The notes below the pieces were generated by a model that was given only the letters and a program-made list of their open reading frames with translations, was not told the DNA's origin and searched no databases. From Malania oleifera (taxonomy: Eukaryota; Streptophyta; Magnoliopsida; Santalales; Ximeniaceae), in assembly GCF_029873635.1 (NCBI RefSeq), contig NC_080427.1, positions 72,695,348 to 72,759,347 on the forward strand: a DNA stretch of 64,000 nt, given 5' to 3'. This document shows, one piece after another, positions 22,801 to 34,690 of the stretch. Numbering within the stretch: the first letter of the stretch is position 1; each line of letters starts with the position of its first letter. The position numbers and the translations under genes are program-made.

Positions 22801-24369
22801 ACCATTGTATCTTCAATACATCACAATCATCGACTTTATTTGCATAATTGAAAGTGTTATATTCTGTTGCACTTGAATTCTATTGCTTCGGTCTTTTGGG
22901 GTTTTTGGATGATATTGGAATCATACATGTAGTAGTTGTGAATTTTCTTGAGTTTTAGCATGCTTTTAAGTATGATCTAAGTCTTCATTCCTTGGTTACC
23001 ATACTGGCTGATTACATTTTGTGATTCTTAGCTGCTTCTGTGAAGCAGTTCAGTTAATAAGGTGCTGAATGCGTTGTTTAATGCATGGTATTCAGATAAA
23101 TATACAGAATATGTTGGCCCTCGTTCTGGAGTCGTGGATAGAGATTTTGATAAGCTCTCAATCAGAAATGAAAATGGTTTTGTTTGGGATGTTGTCAGCC
23201 ATGCATCAGAATTACAAGAAGAAGATGATTTGCCAAAAGAGAGTACTACTGAGGTGGGAATTTTTGATGCTGCTGCCCATGGATGATTTGATTTCTTTGC
23301 TTGAAAAACATAGGTGATGCTTGGATAAAGGGTATGTGGGCAAGATATTTCCAGATGAGGGTTTGTGGTTATCCTGAGAGAAACCACCTCTTTTTTGGAT
23401 TTTGCATTGCACCAAGATGTGAGAGCAAAAACAGTGAAAGGGGAGTGAGCTGGCTTCATGTTCTTTACTGCTGCCTTTCCCATGCTCAAAATTCCTGTTT
23501 TTGAAGGTAAGAGCTTGGTGTTCAGTCCCTAGTTTCTACCCATTATCCAAGTACTCCCATGAAGTCATTTTTTTTTTTTTTTTCGGGATCTATTTTATTG
23601 CCTAATAGAGCTTTTATAGCCTCCTCTTCTTGCAATGTGTTTCCAAGTGCATTCCCTTCCATTTTCCCCCCTCTTTCTTTCTCAATAACTGAAGGACAAC
23701 TGCTGTTTTATTTAATTCTGATGTTCGATGCCTGCGAATCACCCTCCTATCACCTGGCTTATACATTCCGCGACCCAAATAAAAAAAAAAAAAGGAAAGC
23801 AATACTTTTTTGCTTGTTGGGCTGCTTTTATATTTTGCTTGGACCAAAATATCATTGTTCTGACACTTGAGATCTGTGAATTGTTTATTTGTTTCTCTAT
23901 ACCTTAGCCTCCAAATTTGGTGTTGATGTTTCTGCCATTTAAATATTCATTTTCTTTTTTTGAAAAATGGAAAATAAGATTTCTCTATGCAGCTCGTATT
24001 TAGTTGTGTCTAATAGCATTGATTTAGTTTTCTTTCTATTGACAAATGATTGGCAGGCTCAGGGAGCTGAAGTCGCATTTGGAAGTACTTCGTCCAATAT
24101 AGCAAATCAAGTGCAAAAACGTGCCAATTCTCCCAGGTAATTTGGAGAGAAAAAAAAAAAAGGACCATTTTTGGAGAATGACTGGGTATGATTTCATATG
24201 CTTCCCTATTTAACTACCCACCAGCAGAAGACATGTGAAGTGAAGTATATTTTCGCTACTTGGTTGCTGAACAGAGTAATTCCTGTATATTTTCAGATCA
24301 GTACAATCTATTCCCAGCAAACGATCAAAGGAAGAACTATTGCATGGTTCGCAGAGTCTTTCATCCTGA
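16860..24369 (+). CDS. CPL2: CPL2-like RNA Pol II CTD phosphatase, last six exons
   Basis: Exons: 16860-16990, 17076-17129, 20732-20828, 23096-23253, 24057-24136, 24297-24369 (stop TGA 24367-24369). All junctions are GT-AG, and phases agree across every junction (196 complete codons). The product is the C-terminus of a plant CPL1/CPL2 phosphatase, a nuclear enzyme that dephosphorylates the RNA polymerase II C-terminal repeat. Exons 1-3 encode one double-stranded-RNA-binding domain: [15 protein letters not shown], a central [18 protein letters not shown], and the last helix [11 protein letters not shown] tail with [16 protein letters not shown] and a basic SKRSKEELL follows. The FCP1 catalytic domain lies upstream of the window or was lost. 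One dsRNA-binding domain suggests CPL2 rather than CPL1. Introns hold a LINE derivative and a MITE. No internal stops are seen, so the gene may be active. Confidence 0.85.
17467..17770. repeat. Imperfect internal duplication in a CPL intron
   Basis: Two related blocks lie about 205 bp apart. Each has GTGAG(A/C)GAG, GGGAACTCATA, ATGTACC followed by (A/C)(T/C)GTAAGGG, and CCTCTC (about 17490-17590 and 17690-17756). The sequence between them is purine-rich (GGAGGGAG). Its nature is unknown. Confidence 0.4.
18406..20204 (+). mobile_element. ORF1-only LINE derivative in a CPL intron
   Basis: A 239-codon frame (18437-19156) begins in a (CCCTCT)n repeat (18466-18520) and contains [19 protein letters not shown] and [16 protein letters not shown], which resemble the DUF4283-like ORF1 of plant L1 LINEs. 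The later segment (about 19980-20040) has the [24 protein letters not shown] block that usually ends ORF1. No ORF2 follows. Instead the sequence goes to a 3' tail with GGTTGTAACTTC and (TAA)n at 20180-20200. GAAATGTTT at 18397-18405 and 20205-20213 is a candidate target duplication. It lies in sense orientation within the 17130-20731 intron. Confidence 0.6.
20899..21735. mobile_element. Mutator-like MITE with ~70-bp inverted ends
   Basis: The left end TAGGGGAAAATACAGTTACA continues with ACTATACCATCCA and TTCACCCCCTAGACTATCAAAG. The right end in reverse complement reads TAGGAGAAAAATACACTTAC, then TATACCATCTACT and TGCCCCCTTGAACTTCTAAAG. This is an inverted repeat of about 70 bp over an AT-rich, noncoding interior of about 835 bp. 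Long ends of this type occur in plant Mutator-like MITEs. A 9-bp target duplication was not clear. It sits in the CPL intron 20829-23095. Confidence 0.75.
22227..22259. repeat. GC hairpin GGAGGGGG...CCCCCTCC
   Basis: GGAG plus a G run, then TCCACCCGGACCCCCTCC, forms a strong stem in otherwise AT-rich intron DNA. It may be the end of a decayed DNA transposon, but no partner end was found. Confidence 0.45.
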
Positions 24370-25379
24370 CAACGAACAGAAAAAATGGTAATTCTTGATA
24401 GTTCGAGTAGGGTTGATCGAAGCTGAGGCTGACGGATTTTGAGCGGCGGAGCTCCTCCCACGAATCTACAGCTGTCTGCATATTTTGTATGAATTGGGCT
24501 CCAATTCACCTGGTCAAAGCCCCAATATTCCATTTGAGGCGATGAAATCTCTTCTTTAATGGCGTTCGTTCATGAAGACGGGCAATTCCTTTTTAAAAAA
24601 ATTTTTGCCCGTCTTTATTGCTGATTCGATATAGGGAGGCCTTTTTTGTATTCTGCAGCCTTCGGCTTCTCATGTACCCTTATAGTTGATATTATAATGT
24701 TTAGCTTCGCCCAAATCACCAGCGTTCAGTTTCCTTGCGTGTCCATGCATATAAAAAAGAGGATTCCCCTACTTCAGTCTCTACTTTTTATTCCTTTAAA
24801 TTCTGAGTTACTAGTTATAGACTATGGAAAAATATTTGGTATTTGCACCAATGCACTTACAGTTAACACAAATATTACATAATTAACTGAGTCATAAATA
24901 TTGAGAATAATAAAGTTAGTATAATTTTGTATTATATTTTATATAAATTGAATTATATACTATATTTTATATGAATTCATACAAATTCAAATCCAAGGTC
25001 TTAATTTCATTCCTTCAAGTGCAGGGGCTTGGAATTCTTAATAAAAGTAAAATTTAGTACTCAAATCATGCTTCACACCTAATTTGCAGCAACTCAAATT
25101 ATGAAAGCATACCAAAAAGTAAATAATTAATTTGTTTGTAATATTCACAGTTAATGAGCTAATGATTTTTTTTTTTTACAAAATTTGACTGGTTTTTAGT
25201 TGATGTTGTATAACTATTAAAAATTATAATTTTTTACGTTTGTGTTTTGGGAGTGCAGATTCCAAGTTTTGGTTTAAGATTTGTGCAGATATTGATAAAA
25301 TGTAATATGAAAAATATATTACATTGTAAAAAATAACAATATATAATTAGTAACGTGATCTGAAGTTTAGGTTGATTCA
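24370..25379. other. CPL 3' UTR and AT-rich downstream spacer
   Basis: Starts directly after the CPL stop. A canonical AATAAA lies at 24909-24914, 540 bp past the stop, and could be a distal poly-A signal. An out-of-frame extension after the stop reads TTNRKNGNS before another stop at 24398. No other gene is seen. Confidence 0.4.
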
Positions 25380-26440
25380 AAAATTTATATATAAACCAAA
25401 CAAACAGCCAACCAAACCTTATGGTGGGTTTTTATTATGTAAATCTGTTTTCATCACTCTTTCAGGACTATTAGATTCGATGTTCACTATTTTATCTCAA
25501 GTTATTTTAGATGTACCTTTATTTCTTTTATCATTCCTCAAAATAGTTAGTTCTCGTTGATTCATTATTTAATCTATGTTACATATGCATAAATCATTTA
25601 AGCCGCTCCTTTATCTTATTTTCTACAAGAGTTGTGCGTAATTTATAGTGGACATGTCCAATCCTTAATTTATCTTTTAATGTTGTACCATTCGTCATGT
25701 TTAACATTCTCATCTTAGCAAATCTCTTTTTATAACTTCATTTTTAATTTTAGAGGTACTCCACTATTAGACAATAGTCTTGAAACATTTTTCTGTTTTA
25801 TCCAACTTACTTTAAATCTATGTATTATATTTTTAATTTGTCTTTTTATTTGCATAGGAGAGTCAAGGTATCAAAATTTATTAATACTATTGATTTTTTG
25901 ACTATTAATATAAAGTTTACTATTTTATAAAAACATTCTTTCAACTTACACTTCATATATTTTATCTTATTTTTGCTTATCTTAAAAATCTCAAGATTTT
26001 TATGCCTCTCTATAATTCTAATTTAGATTCTATTTTATTCATAGTTTCATCAATCAAGATGTATTATCTGCATATACTAGAGAGCCTCATTTTAGACATT
26101 CTTAATTACTTCATCTATCACTAGAGTATAAAGATAAGGGCTAAAAGAGATGCTTGATGCACATCTTATTATTATTGGAAAATTTTTAGCTTGTTTACCC
26201 ATAATTCGAACACTAGTCATTACTTGACCGTATACATCCTTAATGACATTACTCCTACTATAGATGCCATCTTTCTTCTTCTTCTTCTTCTTCTTCTTCC
26301 ATTTTTTTTTCACCTTCTAAAATCCATTATAGAACTTCCTTAACTATCTTATTATATGCTTTTTGTAAGTCAATAAAAATTATATGCAAGTCCTTCCATG
26401 TATAAAACTAAATTGATTTTTTGAAACCTAAACACTTTTT
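25380..26440 (-). pseudogene. RTE-type LINE reverse transcriptase remnant
   Basis: Minus strand: IIFIDLQKAYNKIVKEVL (about 26320-26375), then VIKDVYGQVMTSVRIMGK and SFSPYLYTLVIDEVIKNV (26092-26250), a LVYADNTS block where the enzyme has FADD, and a decayed C-terminal region to about 25380. The Q(K/R)AYDRVPRE, SPYLF and ADD pattern is that of plant RTE-like elements. Many stops and an expanded TTC repeat (26274-26300) show it is old. Confidence 0.75.
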
Positions 26441-28000
26441 CCACTAATTTGATGTTTAAAACTAGGTTTTCTTGTGCCAAAAGCTAATGAAAAATGTGCA
26501 GTTCAAGCACACAAGATTACACTCGAGTGAGATAAATAATATAAAAAAAAGATTTAAAAAAATCGAACTCTTGATCTTCAAGCTCTAATGGCTTAAAACC
26601 TATTGAACTACAACTTAAAAACAAAGTCATTAATCCAAAGTAGTTTGTTGTCATCAAAACCAAATTAATGAAACCTTGAAACTAACAAATTAGTAGACAA
26701 CTAAATCACAAAGCAATAAACTACCTCCAATACCATCTATTTCAAGACACTTCACATTGGGTAAAGGTTTTGCAATGCTAGAGTACCATGAATTCACCAC
26801 ACCAGCACATTGACAAGTGTTAGAAAACAAAGTAAACATAACTGGGAAGCAAGCATGATGTAGAAAAGTGAATCATACAATCAAAAATAGTAAAGTAAGG
26901 TGATTCATCTTATTACACCTTCAAGAGACGATCATCTTTGTTGGATGCATTTTCTTGTGCATATATAGTGATTTGAAAGTTGCCCCTCAATAAGTTTAGT
27001 TTTTGTTTTTTGATTGATTCGTGCAGGAAATAATTTTCTTTTAGTTTCTCTATTCAAGTTCCCCATGACGGCAGCACTTGTGCAGATCTTTTGGACAAAC
27101 TCAGACTAAGCAAGACACCTCTTTGAATGCAGGAGACTCTTCCCCACGAATCTATGTAATTTACATCTAATAGATGCTTCTGCTGTTTGTTTAGTGAGGA
27201 CCCAACCTCTCCTCCTATTCTATTGTACCATAAAGAAATCATATACAATGAAGTCCCATATATTTGATGTGAGTTGCTAGTTTTCTTATTCTTTTGGTTC
27301 ATTTGTGTTTCCAATTCATCTATTCTTTGCTTGGCTCCCATGAAAATGCAGGAAAGAAAAATGGAAATTGGAATATAACGCATGTTTTTTACTGGGTCTT
27401 GATATAAAACTTTTGTCAATCTATGCAGTATGTGCCAAACATCATTTTCCAATTGGTAGGGCTTATGCATGTCATATGATCAGCTTCTTAACCTCAATAT
27501 TTCTTCATCTCTTTGTTATTAACTAAACATTAAAAATTTATTCATTAGAATATCCATAACTTCTGGTTTTCTCTCTTCACTAACCCTACTTATTTTTTCC
27601 AAAACCAAAAAGTAAGAAGAAATTTTTGAGTTGTGGAATAGGCACCTATTTCACAGCTTAATGAAATGAATGTCATTTAAGAATATTAAATATTTGTAAA
27701 AGAAAATTTGAGAATTTTTTCATTTAAAATAAAAATGATGGGTCAGTTCATGTCTAATTGAGCAAGAGATTATAATATAAATGGGCCATTAATAATCTAA
27801 TTTATTTTTATCCATACTTAAGCAATTCAACATGTCATCAGTCTAGGTGTTTGGAGCTTCGATGAAGGAGCAAGAACTGGCAACGTCCATGGTTGCCATT
27901 CTGCATTCAATAGGTGATACAAAAAAAAATTGAATACTCCCCATTTGCCTCGGGCAGAAGCTCTCGCTGTGGATACAGGCTGCCTATGCCTAGTAAGTAG
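26441..28000. other. AT-rich spacer, no gene recognised
   Basis: A minus-strand open frame at 27054-27470 has no recognised domain, although AKQRIDELETQMNQ looks like a short coiled coil. No terminal repeats were found. The segment ends at the copia LTR at 28001. Confidence 0.35.
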
Positions 28001-28566
28001 TGTAAGAAATTAATGATGTAATAAAAAAGTAAATAATTAAAATAGTGAAACAATTACGATAGAAACGCGGAGCTGTGCTTATATAAAAAATCTCTTAGTG
28101 CAAATAGTCACGTGTATGGTCTTCAGGATTGCTCAGTTAGGTCCAAGTTTGTGTGCACTCACAAACCCCAAAGCTTTAGGAATTATAGTATTGTTATCCA
28201 ATGTAGTGGAAGGAAAAAAAATAAGGATAAGATGATATAAGGGGGAAAGAAAAAAGATATCTACTATAGACTATTGTTGGATGATAAAGAGAATAAGTAT
28301 GTAAGAAAGAGAAAAAATATGTTTCTTTGGTTGTGTTTTGGAAAGGGTTTGAGGTGGCCTTTATATAGACTACATAGTGGAGTAACTTCTAGTTGGTTAT
28401 TGAGTAGATTAATGGTATTTGGCTATTCAAATACCACCGTTAATATCTGTTGAAGGAAATTAAAAAAAATAAAAATAGAGGAAAAATAACACCAAGAAAA
28501 AAATTGTTGTCATTAATCCATAAAATGGAAAAACAAAAACTATTAGAATTTGAAACATATCCAACA
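28001..28566 (-). repeat. 3' LTR of a copia element
   Basis: On the minus strand the LTR begins TGTTGGATATG at 28566, directly after the polypurine tract ATGTGGGGGAT, and ends TTTCTTACA at 28001 (566 bp). A TATA box (CTATATAAAGG, about 28357-28367) lies in the expected promoter position. Base T28001 begins the TGTAAG complement of the LTR end. The partner LTR is missing. Confidence 0.75.
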
Positions 28567-29307
28567 ATCCCCCACATGTTTCAAATTATGAAAAAAAAAA
28601 AAAATGTAAAACAAGGTTGGGTAATCATGAAAGTCATGCAAAGGGTGACAATACCTTTGCGTTTGAATTGCACTTAAAGAATTTGTGTTATAAGCTACAA
28701 GAACTTTTTTGAATTTTATAATATTGAACCAATACCTTTTAGTGTAACTTTATAAACATATAACTCACAAAACATTTTTAAATTCAAGGCTCTTACAAGT
28801 TGGTACAAATAGACTATGCACCATACATGGATTTTCATGAATGCTTTAGAAAGTTTTAGCCTACTAAACTTTCATAGGAAGCAGCCCTACATCCACATTC
28901 ACATAGGTGAATCCATTAAGTGTGTGACTAGAGCTAAACACACCACTTAATGAAAGGCTAAGAATTCATTAACAGATAAACTCATCCTTACAATCATTGT
29001 AGTTGCATTATTCCAACACCAGACGGATGAGCAAATTTTTTAAAAGAAAGAAAAAGAAAAAAAGGTAGTACTCAAAAACTACTTAACGACTTGTTATTAC
29101 CCATTGAACTAATTTATGGGATCTCCAATCACATAGGTTGGGTTGCTACCATTAGTAGTTTATGTTAAGGGCTTTAGACCCATCCTTCTCGCTATTTCTT
29201 CTACTAGCTTTAAAGTTAGTCCTTTTGTTAGAGGATCTGCTAAATTTCTCTCTGATCTCACATAACTTAAAATGATCACTCGAGGTGAGATAATTTTCTC
29301 ATTATTG
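28567..29307 (-). pseudogene. Copia RNase H C-terminus and 3' internal region
   Basis: The minus strand from about 29300 reads ISPRVIILSYVRSERNLADP and then LTKGL, the C-terminal end of copia RNase H. A noncoding leader follows to the polypurine tract at about 28567-28580. The rest of pol is missing: the sequence breaks near 29308, where a different LTR-like sequence begins. Confidence 0.75.
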
Positions 29308-29830
29308 ATGTGAATGGTGTATTCCCAAGAAAGGGGGGGGGGGGGGGGAGAGGTGAATTGGAAATTTTGAACTTCCTAGGTTAATTTATCTCTATTTTAA
29401 GATCCACAATCAGTATAATTCAACCTAAGGTATTTTCTAAGCATTCACCAATTCCATAGATAATGAGATATGCATATATATAAATCATACACAGCAGTTT
29501 GAATATAAATATGCAAGTGCTCGAATGTAAAGAGTATAGGGAATAGAAAAATATAATATTTGTTATCGAGGTTTGGCCAATACTGCCTACGTTCTCGTCT
29601 CAAGCAAACTAGGAAGAGGATTCAACTATATGCTCACTTAATCAGGTGGAGCGATGCCGTTTACACTCTCCTTACAGGGTGGAGACTCCCAATCTTAATT
29701 ATGGGGCTGAGCCACAACCAGTACTCCTTAGGAGGCAGAGTCACCTCAGCTCAATTACAGGGCTAAGCCACAACTAGTTCTTCTTACGAGGCGGAGACAC
29801 CTCAGTCCACTTTCCGGGCGAAACCAAGCC
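29308..29830 (+). repeat. Left part of a SIRE-like copia LTR
   Basis: The start, with GGTGTATTCCCAAGA then a G16 run (29333-29348) and AGAGGTGAATTGGAA, resembles the beginning of the solo LTR at 63314 (GGTGTGATCCCAAGAG). The central part with GAGGTTTGGCCAATACTGCC and CTACGTTCTCG is typical of such plant LTRs. It continues at 37893-38385 on the far side of the gypsy insertion. The exact start is uncertain. Confidence 0.5.
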
Positions 29831-29835
29831 GTATA

Positions 29836-30150
29836 TGTAGAGACCCAAACCCGTAATAAGTTGGGTTCATCGATGAAGGAGTCACGTTGATCAACGAAGT
29901 CCTTCAGAGCCTTGTCGACAAAATTTAGGGCCTCATTGATGAGTAAATACCGAGCGGGTCAGAGAAATATCTAGAATTTGGGCTTGGCGACGAAGGGATG
30001 GCTTCATCGACGAGCTGCGTGGCGGATTTGTCGACGAAGACGCCGCCTTGTCGATGAGTTTGACTCAGTCAAAGGCTCTATAAATATCCATTTTGGTTGC
30101 TTAGAAGTTAAGTTTCTTCCCAAAGCTCTCTCTCTCTCTCTAAACCAACG

Positions 30151-30235
<85 letters not shown>

Positions 30236-31935
30236 AAAGGTTCTTCGCCATTCGACGACCGTTTCTAAAAATAGAAGTTCCTGCGGTGATCAGAGGAGGA
30301 AGTTCTATAACTTTAGCGGATCAGATCGTTGTTTTGAGGATTTTTGGGTTTTCCAAAAAATCGAGGTAAGGATCTGATTTCAATTTTGATTGTTGGATAT
30401 TTGGATAGTAGTCAAAATTATAGTAAGGTTATGTTTTGTGGTTTTAGGTTTCGAGGATCTCGAGTTATCGGTTTGGAGCATTTTCATACGTAATTTCGTT
30501 TCGAGTTTAAGGTAAGGGGAATTTGATTACAACAACATTTTTAGAAAACCAAACCGCTAAAAATCTAGTTTATACTTATATGTATGATTTAACTGCTTAT
30601 TTTTTAAATTCTACCAAGTAAATGTTGGTTTTACGATTTTACAATTTTTGGTAAAAACGAGGATTTTGGCGTATGATTTCCAAATTTTATGAAAATCACC
30701 TATTTGCATTTATACTGTAGTAGGAGATACTTGAATCCTTTACTTTTACACTTAAATGATGTTTACTGGATTTTTATCATTTAGCGGATTTTTGGATTAA
30801 ACTGGTGTGATATATGTTGAAATGGAAATGTATGAATTTTCTATACTATGTATATGAGATATGGGAACTGAAGTTCCAAATTTGTTATACTGAGAATGTG
30901 GAAAATAGAGGCCGGTTATACACCAAGCTGTATCAGTGAAACAAAAAGGGGTAAACCGAGTGGATAGGCGCCGGTTTGAACCCGATGTGATTATCTGAAT
31001 TTGTAAAATACTGGAATTGCACAAGTTACTATATTTTGCTATAAATTGTATATATGATATTGGAACCACAACTTGCTATCAAAAGAAGTTGAAAAAAACT
31101 TCAGTGAAGGGGTTGAAAAATACTTTAAACTATTATAAGCACGGTTCCGATGCTGGCAGTACAGTGCAATCATACATGAGGGATCAGTATGGGTACTTTA
31201 GATGGTCGACATGTGAGGAGTTAGTAAGCTACTGGTAAAAATAAACCAGGGGGCAGTCGGACTATAAAAGATGCTCGACTTTGTCTGCATAAACAGGACA
31301 CTATCAGAGGTATTAGTGCACAACCCGTGCCACGGGAGTAAACAGGAAAATTGTCATACCAAGCTGGAAGTGTTCTAATAATCATATGCATGATTTAAAT
31401 ACTTGAATGTGCAGATAAATTTTATATGTTACAGTATTATAAACAAAAGTTCCATATGCTTGAGTTTTTATGAAAATATGCATATATGCAGTCACACACT
31501 GTTGTAACACTTTCTTCCTTACTGAGATGTGTCTCATCCCATTCTACAACCTTTGTTTTTAGGTCCATCAGTACGTCGGTCCCAGTAGCTAAAGGAACTG
31601 AAGGAACTGGGGAAACTGTTTTGGGTTTAGCTTAAGTAAGCATTCAAATTATTTATTAAACTTAGATGAAATTCCTGTTTGGAGGGTTGTAATAACATGT
31701 TATATTTTATGTCTAACTTTTTTGTACTTGAGGATGTAATAGTAAACTCTGGTGTAAGTCTAGCAGAAATCCCACTGAATGTTTATGTTTTTCCGTAACA
31801 TTTACATTATAATTATGTATGGTTTACACCCGTATGTCCCTGTTTTGGGCGGGTTGTCTACATATCTTGAATAGGTGCAGGTATTTTGTATTCGGGTTAA
31901 CGGTGCTGGTCTGTATAAAGAGCCAGGTTGTTACA
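29836..31935 (+). repeat. 5' LTR of gypsy 1
   Basis: 2,100 bp. It has a TATA box (CTCTATAAATATCC, about 30077-30090) preceded by a cluster of decayed TCGTCGACGA palindromes and followed by a (CT)n tract of about 78 bp (30155-30232). The matching tract in the 3' LTR is about 26 bp, which explains most of the length difference. Confidence 0.9.
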
Positions 31936-31937
31936 GT

Positions 31938-31949
31938 TGGTATCAGAGC
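31938..31949 (+). other. Primer-binding site of gypsy 1
   Basis: TGGTATCAGAGC, complementary to initiator methionine tRNA, lies two bases after the LTR end. Confidence 0.92.
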
Positions 31950-32340
31950 CCTTAACCAGTCGGAAGTGTGTATTGATACATGCTGTTTGGTCAGGGATAT
32001 GTTCAGACTTAGGAGTTGCTAGTTCTGTAGTCTAGAATATACCAGAGTATAGGACAAGGATAAGACCTTGGATTTTGCTTTGAATATTTGGAGATGGAAA
32101 TTCATTGATAGACTTCTGTGTTTTTCTAGATTAGTCGAAAGGTTCAGAAAATCACAGTAATCCATCGACAATTTCGTTTCTTAATAGAAGGGTGGAATTC
32201 TAGTTAGAATGATAATGTCAAATTAATGGAGTATGTCAATATCGGGAATATGAATATGAGGGATTGAGTCTATAGCATGATAGTACTAGTCGATTCTTAG
32301 GCCATTACCTTTCTAATGGATTCTTGTAATTGTTTTCAGG

Positions 32341-33340
32341 ATGGAATCCAAGGATATTACTGCCAACGTGGGAGGTAGTAGTAGTGAGGGTGCTGGCCCC
32401 GAGGCTGGTAATGACTTTACTAGTGTGTTGCGTGACTTTGTACATCAGCTTATAAATGAGGTAGTGCGAATGAATAGGGGGCAGGATCATCCTTCGACTG
32501 AGTTGGGGTGCTCTATTGAGCACTTCACTAGGTTGAAGCCCTCGGCCTTTGTGGGTAGTGCAAATCTAGTTTGTGCCAAGAACTGGATCCAGGAGATTGA
32601 GAAGATCTTAGATGTTTTGAACTGCACTAAGAGGCATAAAGTCAGCTTCGCCACGTTCAAGGTGGCAGGGGAGGCTGAGAGATGGTGGGTGTCTATAAAG
32701 CAGATGGAGGAGCACCGACCGATACCAATAGCGTTGATGTGGGCTCGATTCAAAGAGCTATTCTTTGAACGTTATTTATCGGCCACAGTTAGAAACGCGA
32801 AGATAGAGGAATTCATGAATCTGACGCAGGAGTCACTGACAGTGCAGTAGTACGCTGCCAAATTCTAGAAGTTGTCCCAATTCGCTCCATTTGTGATTCC
32901 TGATGAAGTGAAGAAAGCCTGGAAGTTTCAGAGGGGTTTAAGGAGTGAGATCCGTAAGCAGACAACGATCTTGCAGTTACAGGACTTTGCTACTTTGGTG
33001 GATAAAGCCACGGTAGCAGAGGATTGTTTACTAGAGGACGCAGAGGTTTAGGTCACGAAGAAGAGGCCAACGCCTCCTAATTCTTCATCTGGGGTAGGAC
33101 ATGGTAGGTGGAAAAAGAACGGTGGTGGTACGTCCCAGAACACCGAACGTGTTCAACATTGCTCTTTGTGTGGTAAGAAACACCATGGGCAGTGTTGGTT
33201 GTCTATGGGGGCTTGTATACGGTGTGGTAAGCAAGGACATTAGATGAGAGACTGTCAGATGCAGAGGAATAGTGGAACCTTGCAGCAGCCATACAGGGGT
33301 AATACTCAGGTATAGCGTGAGGGTCAGCAAGGGGGTACAA
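32341..33340 (+). pseudogene. Gypsy 1 Gag
   Basis: ATG at 32341. The first 169 codons are open and contain the retrotransposon Gag core (VCAKNWIQEIEKILDVLNCT, GEAERWW, WARFKELFFERY, EFMNLTQ). A TAG at 32848-32850 ends the frame, and further stops occur to 33340. Two zinc-knuckle-like motifs follow, CSLCGKKHHGQC and CIRCGKQGH with a stop before the last C (about 33160-33255). The Gag order matches Tekay-clade elements. Confidence 0.85.
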
Positions 33341-34690
33341 CCTAGGTGAGGGTGTATTCTCTGACTCTAGTCGACGCTGAGAACGCGAGCGATGTTGTCA
33401 CAGGTATCATTTACATGCTTTCTCATAAAGCTATTGTCTTATTTGATTTTAGGGTAATGCATTCTTTTATTTCCAATGGATTTGATTAGAGGTGCAACGG
33501 TTAGATTATGATTTGGTAGTAGGTACACCGTCCGGGTTTGCGGTCGGGTGTAGCAATGAAGTCTGTGACTTTCCGGTTGAAATACATGGGAGGATGCTAC
33601 CAGTTGACCTTGTGGTGTATGACATGTTTGGCTTTGATATCACCTTTGGGATGGACTGGTTGTTATCCAATTATGCTAGTATTGACTGCCACAGGAGGGA
33701 GGTGTTGTTCAGACCGCCTGGAAAACAGGAATTTTAGTTTTTAGGGTCATGTGTGCATTCTGCACCACATATCCTTTCTACTATGCAAACTAGGAGGCTA
33801 CTCCATAGGGGGTGCTAGGGTTATTTGGCATTTTTAAAAGATATGCCAATAGAAGAAAATAGACTGGAGATGATTGATGTAGTGTGCGAGTTCCCTAATG
33901 TATTTTCAGAGGACTTGCCAAGTTTACCTCCAAAACGTGAGGTGAAATTTGCTATTGAGTTAGCTCCAGGTAGGACACCTATATCGAAAGCTTTGTATCA
34001 GGAGCTGCTAAACAAGGAGTACATTCGACCCAGTGTTTTACCTTGGGGAGCACCGGTGTTATTTGTGAAGAAGAAGGATGGGTCGATGAGAATGTGCATC
34101 GACTATCGATAATTGAATAAGGTGATGATAAAGAATAAATATGCGCTACCCAAGATTGATGATTTGTTTGATCAACTCCAGGGCACGCAAGTCTTCTCCA
34201 AGATTGATCTACGATTTGGGTATCACCAGCTGAAGGTGAAAGCGGAGGACATCTCAAAAACTACATTTCAAACCGGGTATGGCCATTTTGAATTTATGGT
34301 TATGCCTTTTGGTTTGACTAATGCACCTGCAGCATTTATGGATTTGATGAATAGGGTCTTCCACAAATATCTAGACAGGTTCGTTGTGGTATTTGTCGAT
34401 GATATCCTAGTGTATTCTAGGAGTGCTGTAGAGCATGAAGTTCATTTGAGGCTAGTATTGCAAATGCTTAGGGATAAAGAAGTGCGAGTTCTGGCTGGAA
34501 CATATTGCATTTCTAGGGCACATGGTGTCTAAAGAAGGTGTATCAGTGGACTCGAGTAAGATTGAAGCAGTAGTGGACTGGGCGAGACCGAAGAATGTTC
34601 AGGAGGTCAGAAGTTTTCTAAGTCTTGCAGGTTACTACCTTCGGTTTGTGGAAGGGTTCTCCAGTTTAGAGTCAGCTACTCTCTAAATAG
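33341..34690 (+). pseudogene. Gypsy 1 protease and reverse transcriptase
   Basis: The protease active site at about 33437-33475 reads VLFDFRVMHSFIS; relatives have DSGA where this has DFRV, so it is inactive. FGFDITFGMDWLL follows. Reverse transcriptase (33825-34532) has [20 protein letters not shown], a stop just after [19 protein letters not shown], and the catalytic FVDD (about 34391-34405) with ILVYSR. A frameshift occurs near 34480. RT sequence stops near 34680. Confidence 0.85.

Noticed and set aside
23254..23286. CPL reading past 23253 to [10 protein letters not shown]
   Set aside because: GAG/GTGGGA is a usable donor and the next exon at 24057 joins in phase with expected CPL tail sequence.
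27054..27470. 138-aa minus-strand open frame as a gene
   Set aside because: No recognised motif, start context or partner exons; the short coiled-coil look is not enough.
29978..30268. Open frame rich in Ser-Leu
   Set aside because: It is a translation of the (CT)n tract inside the gypsy 1 LTR.
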